Shown: positions 35,453-44,392 of the stretch, piece after piece
Layout: every line of letters begins with the position of its first letter
How positions within the stretch are numbered: the first letter of the stretch is position 1
NCBI GenBank assembly: GCA_963746885.1
Contig: CAVVDM010000014.1
Location: forward strand, 124,001-188,000
Length of the DNA stretch: 64,000 nucleotides
Direction of reading: 5' to 3'
Origin: DATARH01 sp963746885
GTDB taxonomy: Bacteria > Pseudomonadota > Alphaproteobacteria > ATCC43930 > CGMCC-115725
Notes under the pieces: model-generated
Seen by the model: only the letters and a program-made list of their open reading frames with translations
The model's database searches: none
Told to the model about the DNA's origin: nothing
Program-made: the position numbers and the translations under genes

Positions 35453-36621
35453 CAAAGCGAGCGGGCAAATCGGACGATGCGCCGGGCGGCCTCGCGCAGC
35501 CGCGCCTGCGGGGCGCTCAGCGCGATCCGCAGGTGCCCGGCGGCGCTCGGTCCGAAGCCGTCGCACGGCAGCACCGCCACCCCCTCGCACGCAAGCAGGC
35601 GCAGCGCGAAGGCGGCGGCGTCAAGCCCGCTGCCGCGCACGTCCAACAAGACGAACATGCCGCCCTCCGGCGCGACAACGCGGCATCGTGCCGCCTCGCG
35701 CAGCAGACCCGACAGCAGGTCGGCGCGCGCCCGGTAGTCCTCGCGCAAGGCGGCAACCTCCGGCAGGTCCCGGGTCAGCGCGACCAGCGCGCCATCCTGG
35801 ATGAAGGCCGGGCCGCCATAGGTCATGCACAGCAGCAGGTTGAATAGATGCCGGACCAATGCCGGCGGTCCGGCGACCCACCCGAAGCGGAAGCCGGGGA
35901 TCGCGTGCGATTTGGACAGGCTGGAGACGACCACCGTGCGCTCTGCCATGCCGGGCAACGACCAGGCGCTGACATGCGGCCGGGCAAAGGCGAGGTCTTC
36001 GTAAACCTCGTCCGACAGCAGCCACAGATCGTGACGGCGGGACAGCGCGGCGATGCCTTCGATTTCGGCCGCGGTGAACACGGCACCGGTCGGGTTGTGC
36101 GGGCTGTTGATCCAGATCACCCGCGTCCTCGGGGTTATCGCGGCGGCCAGCGCGTCGAGATCGGGGTGAAACCCGCGCTCCGGCCGCAGCGGCACCATCA
36201 CGAGCCGCGCGCCGCTGGCACCGACGACGGCCTCGTAGGTGGCGTAGACCGGCTCCGGGACAATCACCTCGTCGCCCGGCCCGGCCAGGCATTGCACCGC
36301 ACAATAGAGGCCGCCCTGGGCGCCCGGCACCACGGCGATGTTGTCGGCGCTGCACGGCATGCCGGTGCGCCGCGCCACCCGCGCCGCGATCGCCGCGCGT
36401 ACGGCCGGATAGCCGACGACGGCCGAATAGCCGGTGCGGTGACGGCGCAGCGCCGCGACCGTCGCCTCGATGACCGGCTCGGGCGGCTCCTGGTCGGGAT
36501 CGCCGACGGTCAGGAAGATGATGTCCTCGCCGGCGTCTCGCCGCCGCGCCGCTTCGATATGGACTGCCCAAGCGTCGGCGCCGCTGCCGGCGATCCGCTC
36601 GACGAGCGGCGAATAGCGCAT
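35452..36621 (-). CDS. Class I/II PLP-dependent aminotransferase
   Basis: This 389-residue fold-type I enzyme begins AGSGADAWAVHIEAARRRD and has the dimer and cofactor elements YSAVVGYPAVRAAIAARV, NSPHNPTGAVF and LLSDEVYEDLAF. The PLP-binding Lys237 lies in SSLSKSHAIPGFRFGW, and the substrate Arg is near AGHLRIALS. It transaminates an amino acid, probably aspartate/aromatic-type or another 2-oxoacid donor. It is the middle gene of ggt-aminotransferase-Ldh2, with 12 bases to ggt upstream. Confidence 0.9.
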   Translation of the reverse strand: MRYSPLVERIAGSGADAWAVHIEAARRRDAGEDIIFLTVGDPDQEPPEPVIEATVAALRRHRTGYSAVVGYPAVRAAIAARVARRTGMPCSADNIAVVPGAQGGLYCAVQCLAGPGDEVIVPEPVYATYEAVVGASGARLVMVPLRPERGFHPDLDALAAAITPRTRVIWINSPHNPTGAVFTAAEIEGIAALSRRHDLWLLSDEVYEDLAFARPHVSAWSLPGMAERTVVVSSLSKSHAIPGFRFGWVAGPPALVRHLFNLLLCMTYGGPAFIQDGALVALTRDLPEVAALREDYRARADLLSGLLREAARCRVVAPEGGMFVLLDVRGSGLDAAAFALRLLACEGVAVLPCDGFGPSAAGHLRIALSAPQARLREAARRIVRFARSL

Positions 36622-36633
36622 ATTGCGTCGCCT

Positions 36634-38409
36634 TCAGTAGCCGTCTGCCGCGCCTTCCGGCCGGCGTGGGTCGTTGACCCCGGTCAGTTCCCCGCCGCGA
36701 CCGACCGCGATCAGCTCGACCGCGCCCCACGGTTTCTGCTCGGCCAGCCGGTAGCCGCGCGCGACGAGCGCCGCCACAGTGTCCGCCGGCAAGCCGCCCT
36801 TTTCGTAATACAGCGTATCCGGCAGCCACTGGTGATGAAAGCGTGGCGCCGCGACCGCGTCGGCGGGTGTCCGCCCGAAATCGACGATGTTGCTAACAGT
36901 CTCCAGCACCGCGGTGATGATGCGCGGGCCGCCGGGGCTGCCGAGCACCAGCACCGGATGCCCGTCCTTTTCGACGATGGTCGGGGTCATCGACGACAGC
37001 GGGCGCTTGCCTGGTGCGATTGCATTGGCGGCGCCCTGCCTGAGGCCGAACATGTTGGGTGCGCCCGGCTTTGCGGTGAAGTCGTCCATCTCGTCGTTGA
37101 GCAGGAACCCGGTCCCGGGCGCGACGACGCCGGCGCCGAAAAAGCCGTTCAGCGTGTACGTGACCGAGACGGCATTGCCCGCGCCGTCGACCACCGAGTA
37201 ATGCGTCGTCTCGGCCCGTTCGTGCGGAGGGACGCCCGAACCAAGTGCGCTCGACGGCGTCGCCTTCTGCGGGTCGATCGCGGCGCGGATCGCAGCGGCA
37301 TGGCCGGGCGACAGCAGCCGTGCCAGCGGGTTGGCGACAAACGCCGGGTCGCCGAGTGCGCTGTTGCGGTCGACATAGGCGTGACGCATCGTCTCCGCCA
37401 TCAGGTGCAATGTCTGCGGCGAGCGATAGCCCGACTCCGCGAGGTCCCAGCCCGAAAGCACGTTTAGCATCTCGCACAGGATGGTGCCGCCGGCGCTCGG
37501 CGGCGGCGCCGACAGGACCGTGTAGCCGCGATAGGCGCAGCTGACCGGCGCCGCTACGGTAACTGTGTAGGCGGCGAAGTCGGCTTGCGTCAGGAGGCCG
37601 CCATGCGCCGCCGAGGCGTGCGCGACGGCGGCGGCCACGGGCCCGCGATAGAAGGCGTCCGGCCCCAATTCGGCAATTCGCGCCAGCGTCGCTGCGAGAT
37701 CGGGTTGCCGCAGGCGGTCTCCGTCCCGATAGGGGCTGCCGTCCCCGTGCAGGAAAATGCGGTCCGCTGCGGGGTCGGCGGCGAGCCGCGCCGCCTTCTC
37801 TGCGAGCAGGCGCGCGTCCGCCTGCCCGACAACAAACCCGTCGCGGGCCAATGCGATGGCCGGCGCCATCACCGCCTTGCGGCCGAGGCGGCCATATTCA
37901 GCAAGGGCACGGTCGAGCCCCGCCACCGTGCCCGGCACGGCGACCGCGCGATAGCCGTAGCGGCTTGCCTCGCGCTGCGGCTCGCCGGCCGCGTCGAGGA
38001 ACATCGCGGGGGTGGCGGCGGCGGCGGCGGTCTCGCGGAAATTGATCACGTTGCTGCGACCGTCGGCGCGGCGGATCAGCATGAACCCGCCGCCGCCGAT
38101 ATTGCCGCAGCACGGATCGACGACAGCCAGCGCATAGCCGACCGCGACGGCGGCGTCGATCGCGTTGCCGCCCGCGGCGAGGATACGGCGGCCGACCGCG
38201 CTCGCCTCATGGTGGGCGGAGACGACCATGAGGTGTCCGCCTTCGATCGTGGCTGCGCCGGCGGGTGGTGACGCGGCTACGGCCCCGCAGGCGACCAGCG
38301 CCGAAATTCCCGCGGCGAGCAGGCCGAACACAATATTTTCAATCATAGACCAAGAATGCGGCAAGACAGCGCAGGCATAATCGCGCCGGTTGACTGCCGA
38401 TGACATCAC
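36634..38409 (-). CDS. ggt: Gamma-glutamyltransferase (glutathione hydrolase)
   Basis: This 591-residue periplasmic proenzyme cleaves itself before the catalytic Thr in AETTHYSVVDGAGNAVS, giving large and small subunits. Large-subunit hallmarks are VSAHHEASAVGRRILAAGGN and GGGFMLI with NFRETAAAAA. The small subunit has SSMTPTIVEKDG and VLGSPGGPRI. It removes gamma-glutamyl groups from glutathione and related compounds. A better secretion signal starts at the internal Met (38346), giving MIENIVFGLLAAGISALVAC, whose LVAC could be a lipobox. The start at 38409 is therefore uncertain. It heads a three-gene run with the aminotransferase and the Ldh2-type dehydrogenase. Confidence 0.93.
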   Translation of the reverse strand: MMSSAVNRRDYACAVLPHSWSMIENIVFGLLAAGISALVACGAVAASPPAGAATIEGGHLMVVSAHHEASAVGRRILAAGGNAIDAAVAVGYALAVVDPCCGNIGGGGFMLIRRADGRSNVINFRETAAAAATPAMFLDAAGEPQREASRYGYRAVAVPGTVAGLDRALAEYGRLGRKAVMAPAIALARDGFVVGQADARLLAEKAARLAADPAADRIFLHGDGSPYRDGDRLRQPDLAATLARIAELGPDAFYRGPVAAAVAHASAAHGGLLTQADFAAYTVTVAAPVSCAYRGYTVLSAPPPSAGGTILCEMLNVLSGWDLAESGYRSPQTLHLMAETMRHAYVDRNSALGDPAFVANPLARLLSPGHAAAIRAAIDPQKATPSSALGSGVPPHERAETTHYSVVDGAGNAVSVTYTLNGFFGAGVVAPGTGFLLNDEMDDFTAKPGAPNMFGLRQGAANAIAPGKRPLSSMTPTIVEKDGHPVLVLGSPGGPRIITAVLETVSNIVDFGRTPADAVAAPRFHHQWLPDTLYYEKGGLPADTVAALVARGYRLAEQKPWGAVELIAVGRGGELTGVNDPRRPEGAADGY

Positions 38410-38738
38410 AGCAGCTCGGAAGATGGTAAATTAAGAAAATTTAACCACGAATTGTGATGCATTTGGTTCAACCTCAATCTAGCTTGCTGAACGTGTCGCG
38501 GCGGCATGGCGGTGGGCGGAGTGAGACTACCGAACTCACGATTACCTGCCGGCACAAACCAATCGGCGGCTCATACGTCCCACCGCAGCGCCGACGCCCC
38601 CGCGACAAACCGCGCTGGGCACCGGCGGCGAACCAACGAGGGCCAGTGATGCATTCGACGAGCAGAATGCGCTAGCCTTCGATCATTGTCAGGCAGTTTG
38701 GGTTTTGATCGGATTTCCTGTAAGAGGCGACGCCAGCG
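38410..38738. other. Intergenic region between ggt and the polysaccharide locus
   Basis: These 329 bases carry no convincing gene; a 73-codon open frame at 38454-38675 has no family features. The part at about 38425-38490 is the most AT-rich non-coding stretch nearby (AAATTAAGAAAATTTAACC). It probably holds the divergent promoters for ggt and for the polyprenyl glycosylphosphotransferase gene. I could not identify a specific operator. Confidence 0.6.
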
Positions 38739-40454
38739 ATGTCATCCTCCCCGACCGCCGATATCGGGATTGTCAGCGGCGCAGCGGCGCCGGCTCGCGT
38801 CTGGCGACAGCGGCGCGAGGACACCGATGAGTTGATGATGGCGCGCAGATCGACGTTGCCCAACGATGACGAGTATCCCGTCGGAAGGGCGGGCGCCGAG
38901 ACGCATTCAGCCGGTAACGTCGCCGTCAATGCCGCCGCCACCCCTGCCGACAACGCCGCCAGCAACGTGATCGAGCTTGAGGCGCCGCAGATCAGGCGTG
39001 CCGGCTTTCGCGATCCGCTGGTTCCGGCTGCGCCGCGCATCAATCCGCGCGCTGTGGCGCTGGCGCTTCGTTTTGCCGATGCGCTCGTCGCTGCGGTTGC
39101 CGGCGCGGTCGCCTACCGGCTGCAGCCGGGCTTCAGCTGGCCGGTCGATCCGGCGACCATCTTCACGGCGCTAGCGGTGATGGCGATGCTGCTGCGGTTG
39201 CCCGACCTCGGGCCGCGGTTGCTGCATGACGCGCTGCGCCGGCCGTTGTCGCGCCGGCTGGCAGATGCGGCACTGCGCACGCTGCTGCCGTTTGTCGTCA
39301 GCCTGCTTGTGGTCATCGCCCTTGTTGCCAGGGGCGATGCTGCCCGGCTGCCGCTGATCCACTGGCTGACGCTGTGGGCGATGGGGGCGGTCGTCGGCAT
39401 CTGCGGTGTTCGGCTCTACCTGTCGGGTGCGATCGCCCGTTGGCGCCGCCAGGGCCGGCTCAAGCAGGCGGTGGCGATCTACGGCACCGGCGACTTGGCA
39501 GAGCGGCTGCTGACCCGCTTGCGGGCCTCATCTCCCGACACGATCGAACTGGTCGGCGTGTTTGACGATCGTGCCCGTCGGCGCATCGCGAGCCCCAGCC
39601 TGCGCAGCCTGGCGGTCGGCACCGCCGACGATCTGGTCGCATTGTCGCGCCATCGCGACATCGACCGGGTGCTTGTCGCGCTGCCGCATTCGGCCGAGCA
39701 GCGCGTCGTCGAGGTGCTGAAAAAGTTGCGGCGGATGCCGGTCGAGATCAGCCTTGCGCCGGACCTCGTCGGCTACAATGTGGCGTGCCGCGAGCCGGAC
39801 GCGTTTGCCGGCCTGCCGCTGCTTGAGGTCTACGGTCGGCCGCTGACCTTTGGGCAGATCCTGCTGAAGGGCGCGATCGACAAGGCTTTGGCGAGTTTTG
39901 CCCTGGTTTTCGGAGCGCCGCTGTTGCTGGCGCTGGCCATCGCCATCAAGCTCGACAGCAAGGGTCCGGTGTTCTTCCGCCAGAACCGGCACGGCTTCGG
40001 CGACCGGGTGATCAGCGTTTACAAATTCCGCACGATGGCGGCCGATGCCGCCGACCATGACGGCGTGCGCCAATCCCGACCGAACGATCCCCGCGTCACC
40101 CGGGTTGGTCACTTCCTGCGGCGCTGGAGCCTCGACGAACTGCCCCAGCTGCTCAATGTCCTGCGCGGCGAGATGTCGCTCGTCGGGCCGCGCCCGCATG
40201 CGATCAGCATGCAGGTCGAAGAGCGGCCCAATCACGACATCGTGCCCGATTACGCGCTGCGTCATCACGTCAAGCCGGGCATCACCGGCTGGGCGCAGGT
40301 CAACGGCTATCACGGCCCCGTGGCGACCGAGGAGGCCCTGCGCGCCCGCGTCCGCTACGATCTCGACTATATCAACAACTGGTCGATCTGGTTCGATTTC
40401 CAGATTCTGCTGTATACCCTCCGGATCGTCTTCGGCCAGCGGCACGCCTACTGA
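38739..40454 (+). CDS. Exopolysaccharide polyprenyl glycosylphosphotransferase (WcaJ/GumD type)
   Basis: This 571-residue membrane enzyme loads the first sugar phosphate (commonly glucose-1-P) onto undecaprenyl phosphate to begin a polysaccharide unit. About 110 residues of variable N-terminus precede four membrane helices. A CoA-binding-like domain follows (YGTGDLAERLLTRLRA), then a fifth membrane segment. The catalytic domain shows FFRQNRHGFGDRVISVYKFR, LRRWSLDELPQLLNVLRGEM and SLVGPRPHAI. It is the first gene of the export module up to 45.1 kb. Confidence 0.92.
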   Translation: MSSSPTADIGIVSGAAAPARVWRQRREDTDELMMARRSTLPNDDEYPVGRAGAETHSAGNVAVNAAATPADNAASNVIELEAPQIRRAGFRDPLVPAAPRINPRAVALALRFADALVAAVAGAVAYRLQPGFSWPVDPATIFTALAVMAMLLRLPDLGPRLLHDALRRPLSRRLADAALRTLLPFVVSLLVVIALVARGDAARLPLIHWLTLWAMGAVVGICGVRLYLSGAIARWRRQGRLKQAVAIYGTGDLAERLLTRLRASSPDTIELVGVFDDRARRRIASPSLRSLAVGTADDLVALSRHRDIDRVLVALPHSAEQRVVEVLKKLRRMPVEISLAPDLVGYNVACREPDAFAGLPLLEVYGRPLTFGQILLKGAIDKALASFALVFGAPLLLALAIAIKLDSKGPVFFRQNRHGFGDRVISVYKFRTMAADAADHDGVRQSRPNDPRVTRVGHFLRRWSLDELPQLLNVLRGEMSLVGPRPHAISMQVEERPNHDIVPDYALRHHVKPGITGWAQVNGYHGPVATEEALRARVRYDLDYINNWSIWFDFQILLYTLRIVFGQRHAY

Positions 40455-40560
40455 TTTACGCCGCTCCGGCGCGGCGCTGCAGCAAGCGGCTTGCGGCGCC
40501 GCGCCGAGTTCGGTGATATTCCCCGGCGACACGCGACGATGGGACGGCAGGGCGCGCCGT

Positions 40561-40590
40561 CATTCTCCGCGCGGCGCACCGCGGAGAATG
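40561..40590 (+). promoter_or_regulatory. Perfect 11-bp inverted repeat before the export-protein gene
   Basis: CATTCTCCGCG (40561-40571) and CGCGGAGAATG (40580-40590) form a perfect stem with an 8-base GC-rich loop, 16 bases before the GTG start of the Wza-like gene. No T-run follows, so it is not a standard terminator. It could be an operator for a dimeric regulator, or an mRNA stem influencing translation of the next gene. Confidence 0.5.
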
Positions 40591-40606
40591 AATTGGGAGC
40601 GCAGGG

Positions 40607-41287
40607 GTGAGGCTGGGGTGGTTGTTTGCGATCGCCGTGCTGGTCCTCGCCCCGCTCGCCGGGTGTGCACCGGCGGCGCCCAACCTCGCTGGCCCGGCGG
40701 TGTTCGCAGGCGGCGTGCCGGTGACGCAAGAACACGTGTTGGCGCCGAATGACGAACTCGAGGTCCGCTTCCCGTTCTACCCGGATCTGAACGACCGGGT
40801 GTTGGTCGGTCCCGACGGCCGTCTGTCGCTGCAGATGATCAATACCGTCGCGGTCGGCGGTCTCACCGTCGCGCAGGCCACCAAGCTGATAAACCAGCGC
40901 TATGCGGCAGTGATCCGCGACCCGCAGGCGACGATCACGCTGCGCGCCTATGCGCCGCAGGAGGTCTTCGTCGACGGCTGGGTTAACAATCCCGGATTGG
41001 TGCGCAGCGATGTTCCGCTGACGGTGTCGCGGGCATTGGCGCAGGCCGGCGGCGCCAAGAGCGGCGCTCATACCGACGATATTCTGGTGTTGCGCCGCTC
41101 GTCCGACGGCAAGGTCTATTACTACAAAGTGGCGCTCGGCAATTTTGCCGGAGCCGGCGGCGAGGACCCGCTGCTGAAATCCTACGACGTCGTCTATGTG
41201 CCGCAGACGGTGTTCGCTTCGCTGTCTGATTTTCTTGCTAATTACATAAGACAGGTGCCGTTCTATTTCCAATATACGGTCCAATGA
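40607..41287 (+). CDS. Polysaccharide export lipoprotein, Wza/SLBB family
   Basis: This 226-residue protein has a lipoprotein signal with lipobox LAGC (Cys at about 20). A poly-export domain follows (TQEHVLAPNDELEVRFPFYP, VGPDGRLSLQMINTVAVGGL, TVAQATKLI), then one SLBB-like beta domain (EVFVDGWVNNPGLV and later TVSRALAQAGG). It forms the periplasmic/outer-membrane exit for exopolysaccharide. It is shorter than E. coli Wza, as in GumB/EpsA-type proteins. The start is GTG 40607, preceded by GGGAG. The chain-length regulator gene follows 50 bases downstream. Confidence 0.9.
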   Translation: MRLGWLFAIAVLVLAPLAGCAPAAPNLAGPAVFAGGVPVTQEHVLAPNDELEVRFPFYPDLNDRVLVGPDGRLSLQMINTVAVGGLTVAQATKLINQRYAAVIRDPQATITLRAYAPQEVFVDGWVNNPGLVRSDVPLTVSRALAQAGGAKSGAHTDDILVLRRSSDGKVYYYKVALGNFAGAGGEDPLLKSYDVVYVPQTVFASLSDFLANYIRQVPFYFQYTVQ

Positions 41288-41337
41288 GGGGTTGAGCGGC
41301 ATTCACCGCCACCCGCTGCTGTGTTGGGGACGATCGC

Positions 41338-42810
41338 ATGGCCGCCAATCCGTATGAGCTGACAACCCGTGAGGTGCTCAGCATCCTGTTTAAGGAGAAG
41401 CGCAAGCTGATCGGCGTTTTTCTGGGGCTGGTGCTGCTGGTAATCGGGTTTTCGTACACGTTGACGCCCTATTACGAGGCGACCACGCGGCTTCTGGTGA
41501 AAAGCGGTCGTGAGTTTCAAGTGCGCTCCGACCCAAACCAGCCGATTGCTTCGGTGCCGTCGGTGACGAAGCAGGAAATCGTCAATTCGGAAATTCAGAT
41601 CCTGACGAGCCGCGATCTCGTCGAGGCGGTGGTCAAGCGGATCGGCGCCGATCGTCTGTACCCGGGGAGTGGCGGCTGGTTCACCTCGGACACCACCGCG
41701 ACCGACGCGGCGGTGCGGAAATTCTATGCCGATTTCAGGGTGGCCCCGGTCGAGCTGTCCGACGTGATTGACGTCGGCTACCGCAACCCGAACCATGATG
41801 TCGCGGTGCAGGCGCTCAACGCCGTCGTAGCGGTTTATCTTGAGAAGCACGCGGAGATGTTCGCCGACCCCCGCTACAAATTCCTGCAGCAGCAAACCAG
41901 CCAATACGAGACTGCGCTTGATGCGGCGGCGCGCAAGGTCACCGAGATCAAGAATTCGAAATCGCTGTTCGATGTCGACGCGCAACGCGCCAAGCTGCTC
42001 GATGACCGCGCCGCGGTGACCACGATTTTGCAGCATTTGCACAGCCAGTCGGTCGATGCGCACCAGCGGATCGACTTCCTCTCCGGCCGGCTCAAGGTTA
42101 CGCCGCAACTGGTCACGGCCGGTGCCGGCCAGGCCGATGTCGTCGAGCAGGCTAAGGCGCGGCTGCTCGATACCGAGGTCAAGGCGCAGGAATTGCGCCA
42201 GCGCTATGTCGGCGACGTCAAGCCATTGCAGGACGCCGAGCAGCAAATCGCCACCCTCAAGCAGTTCATCGGCGCCTCCGGCGGGCTGACCCACAAGCAA
42301 TGGTCGCAGCGCAATCCTGCTTATGACGACATGGTGGTGGCGCTGAACCGGGCGCTTGCCGACGCGGCACCGCTCGATCAGGAAATCGCGCTGCGCACGC
42401 GGCAGGTGGCGGCGATGGATCAGCGGCTGCGCGATCTCGAAACCGGTGCCCGCGCGCTTGACGACGCGCAGCGTGAGCGGCGCACCCTCGAAGGGCTCGT
42501 CCAGACCTACCGGGCCCGCTACGAAGAAGCGCGCATGAACGAAGACCTCGACCGCAGCAATTTCGTCAGCGTCAGCGTCGTGCAAAAGCCGGCCGCGCCG
42601 GCGCGGCCGGCCGGGCCGCACCACCTGCCCTTCGCGCTGGCGGGCCTGTTGATCGGCATCATCGGCGCCTCCGGGGTGCTGATCTATCTGCTGGTGTTCC
42701 GCGAGACGCTGATCACGGTCGAGAGCGTCGAGCGGATCATCGGGGTTCCGGTGCTGGCCTCGGTGCCGACCTCGCACGCCGCCGGCAACGACAACCGGGA
42801 CGCGGCGTGA
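41338..42810 (+). CDS. Polysaccharide co-polymerase (Wzz/GumC-like), no kinase domain
   Basis: This 490-residue inner-membrane protein opens with a Wzz-type N-terminus (VLSILFKEKRKLIGVFLGLV and the first membrane helix). A large periplasmic region includes a long coiled coil (about 165-400). The second membrane helix is AGLLIGIIGASGVLIYLLVF near the end, preceded by a Pro/Ala-rich motif. It lacks a cytoplasmic ATPase domain; that part is supplied by the separate CpsD-like gene at 44.4 kb. It sets chain length and links the inner-membrane machinery to the Wza-like exit. Confidence 0.9.
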   Translation: MAANPYELTTREVLSILFKEKRKLIGVFLGLVLLVIGFSYTLTPYYEATTRLLVKSGREFQVRSDPNQPIASVPSVTKQEIVNSEIQILTSRDLVEAVVKRIGADRLYPGSGGWFTSDTTATDAAVRKFYADFRVAPVELSDVIDVGYRNPNHDVAVQALNAVVAVYLEKHAEMFADPRYKFLQQQTSQYETALDAAARKVTEIKNSKSLFDVDAQRAKLLDDRAAVTTILQHLHSQSVDAHQRIDFLSGRLKVTPQLVTAGAGQADVVEQAKARLLDTEVKAQELRQRYVGDVKPLQDAEQQIATLKQFIGASGGLTHKQWSQRNPAYDDMVVALNRALADAAPLDQEIALRTRQVAAMDQRLRDLETGARALDDAQRERRTLEGLVQTYRARYEEARMNEDLDRSNFVSVSVVQKPAAPARPAGPHHLPFALAGLLIGIIGASGVLIYLLVFRETLITVESVERIIGVPVLASVPTSHAAGNDNRDAA

Positions 42811-42857
42811 TGCTTCCCGACGCGGCCTGCCGCGCCGGGTGACGACGGCGGGCGGGG

Positions 42858-44267
42858 ATGTACGAGCGCTTCTACGGCCTCGATCGGACCCCGTTCGCGG
42901 TCACCCCCGACCCGGCGATGCTGTTTATGAGCGCGGCCCATCGCGAGGCGCTGGCCACGATCATCTACGGCGTCGAGACCCGCAAGGGGTTCATCGTCTG
43001 CACTGGCGAAGTCGGCACCGGCAAGAGCACGATCGTCCGGGCGTTTTTCGACCAGGCGCGGGCCGACGCGGTCAAGTCGATCTATATCTTCACGCCGCAG
43101 GTCAGCCCGTTCGAGATGGCCCGCTACATCTGCAGCGAACTTGGCCTCGACGATCCGGAGAGCGTCTTTGCCGCGGTGCCGCGCCTGCAGCTCAGGCTGC
43201 TCGATGAATTCGAAAGCGGGCGCACTGTCGTGCTGATGATCGACGAAGCGCAGTTGTTGCCGCCGGAGACGCTCGAATTCCTGCGGCTGCTCAGCAATTT
43301 CGAGACCGATACCGAAAAGCTGGTCCAGATCGTGCTGGTCGGTCAGCCGGAGGTCGACACGATGCTGGCGCGGCGCGACATGCGGCAGGTCAATCAACGG
43401 GTCGCGCTGCGCGCCCGGCTTGCCGCGTTCGGCGTCGAGGAGAGCTTCGAGTACATCGGACACCGGCTGCGGGCGAGCGGCGCCGCCGAACTCGCCCAGG
43501 TGATGTCGCCGAGCGCGGCCTGGCTGATCGCCGAGGCGGCCGGCGGGATCCCGCGCACCATCAACATCCTTGCCGACAACGCCCTGATCGCGGGGTTCGG
43601 CGCGGCGCAGCGCCCGCTCGGCAGCCAGCTCACCGGTAATGCAATTCGCGATTTCCTGGCACGATCGGGTGCGGCCCGCCCGGGCCGGGCCGAGCGGTTC
43701 GGTTCGGGGTGGCGTGCGCTCCGCCGCCTGCGCGGCGCGCTTGCCCGCGAGAAAGGTGAACCCGTCGAGTGGATATCGGCCCGGCTGCCGGTGCGCAGCC
43801 GCAAGGCGCCTCCCGAGCCGGCGGAGGCGCGCAAGGCCGCCGCCCGCCAGCTTGCCGTGCCGGCTGCCGCCGATATGCCGGTCGAGCGGCACGACGTCTG
43901 GGGCTTGCCGGTGGCGGGCGACGGCATCGCGATCGTTGAACCGGTGTCGCAACCCGCCGAGGCCCACGTCGACGCCACGACACGAATGGCGCCGACGGTC
44001 ACTGTGAAAACGATCGGTTTCCAAACGGTCGACATGTCGCGCCTGCCCGTCGCTTCGCCTCCTCCGGCGCGGCCGCCCTGGCCCTTGCGGCGGCTGTCGC
44101 CTGCCGTCAACGATGCCGCGGCAGCGCTTGGCGAAACCGCCGCTCGGCCGCCGCCGGTCCGCCCGGGCAATCCGGCGGCACCGTGGCCCGCTTTGTCGCG
44201 GGTTCGTTCCGGGTTGCAGTCGGCGCCCGAACGCGCACCACCGCGCAATCCGACAGGCGAGGGTTAA
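42858..44267 (+). CDS. ExeA-like AAA+ ATPase associated with polysaccharide export
   Basis: This 469-residue protein has an AAA+ domain in residues 1-270. It begins MYERFYGLDRTPFAVTPDP, as in ExeA/GspA and the ATPases found in exosortase/EPS loci. Walker A is GEVGTGKST at 50-57 (Lys56), Walker B is VVLMIDEAQ, and DMRQVNQRVALRARL and GIPRTINILADNAL follow. From about 270 to the end the sequence is Ala/Pro/Arg-rich and looks disordered, with no membrane anchor or peptidoglycan-binding domain. It lies between the co-polymerase and the CpsD-like gene, so it probably powers or regulates assembly of this export system. Confidence 0.87.
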   Translation: MYERFYGLDRTPFAVTPDPAMLFMSAAHREALATIIYGVETRKGFIVCTGEVGTGKSTIVRAFFDQARADAVKSIYIFTPQVSPFEMARYICSELGLDDPESVFAAVPRLQLRLLDEFESGRTVVLMIDEAQLLPPETLEFLRLLSNFETDTEKLVQIVLVGQPEVDTMLARRDMRQVNQRVALRARLAAFGVEESFEYIGHRLRASGAAELAQVMSPSAAWLIAEAAGGIPRTINILADNALIAGFGAAQRPLGSQLTGNAIRDFLARSGAARPGRAERFGSGWRALRRLRGALAREKGEPVEWISARLPVRSRKAPPEPAEARKAAARQLAVPAAADMPVERHDVWGLPVAGDGIAIVEPVSQPAEAHVDATTRMAPTVTVKTIGFQTVDMSRLPVASPPPARPPWPLRRLSPAVNDAAAALGETAARPPPVRPGNPAAPWPALSRVRSGLQSAPERAPPRNPTGEG

Positions 44268-44392
44268 CCAATTCGAGACCAATCTGTCGAACTCTAATGC
44301 CCCCCTTATCTATGCTCGGCCATCCATCTGGCGGGGCTAGTTCGGCGGCGCATATGGTGCGGTAGCGGCGTGCAGCGGGAAGGCGGTGGCAG

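Noticed and set aside
38454..38675. A 73-codon open frame in the gap before the polysaccharide locus
   Set aside because: It has no ribosome site, no family features and an Arg/Pro-rich composition typical of chance GC-rich frames.
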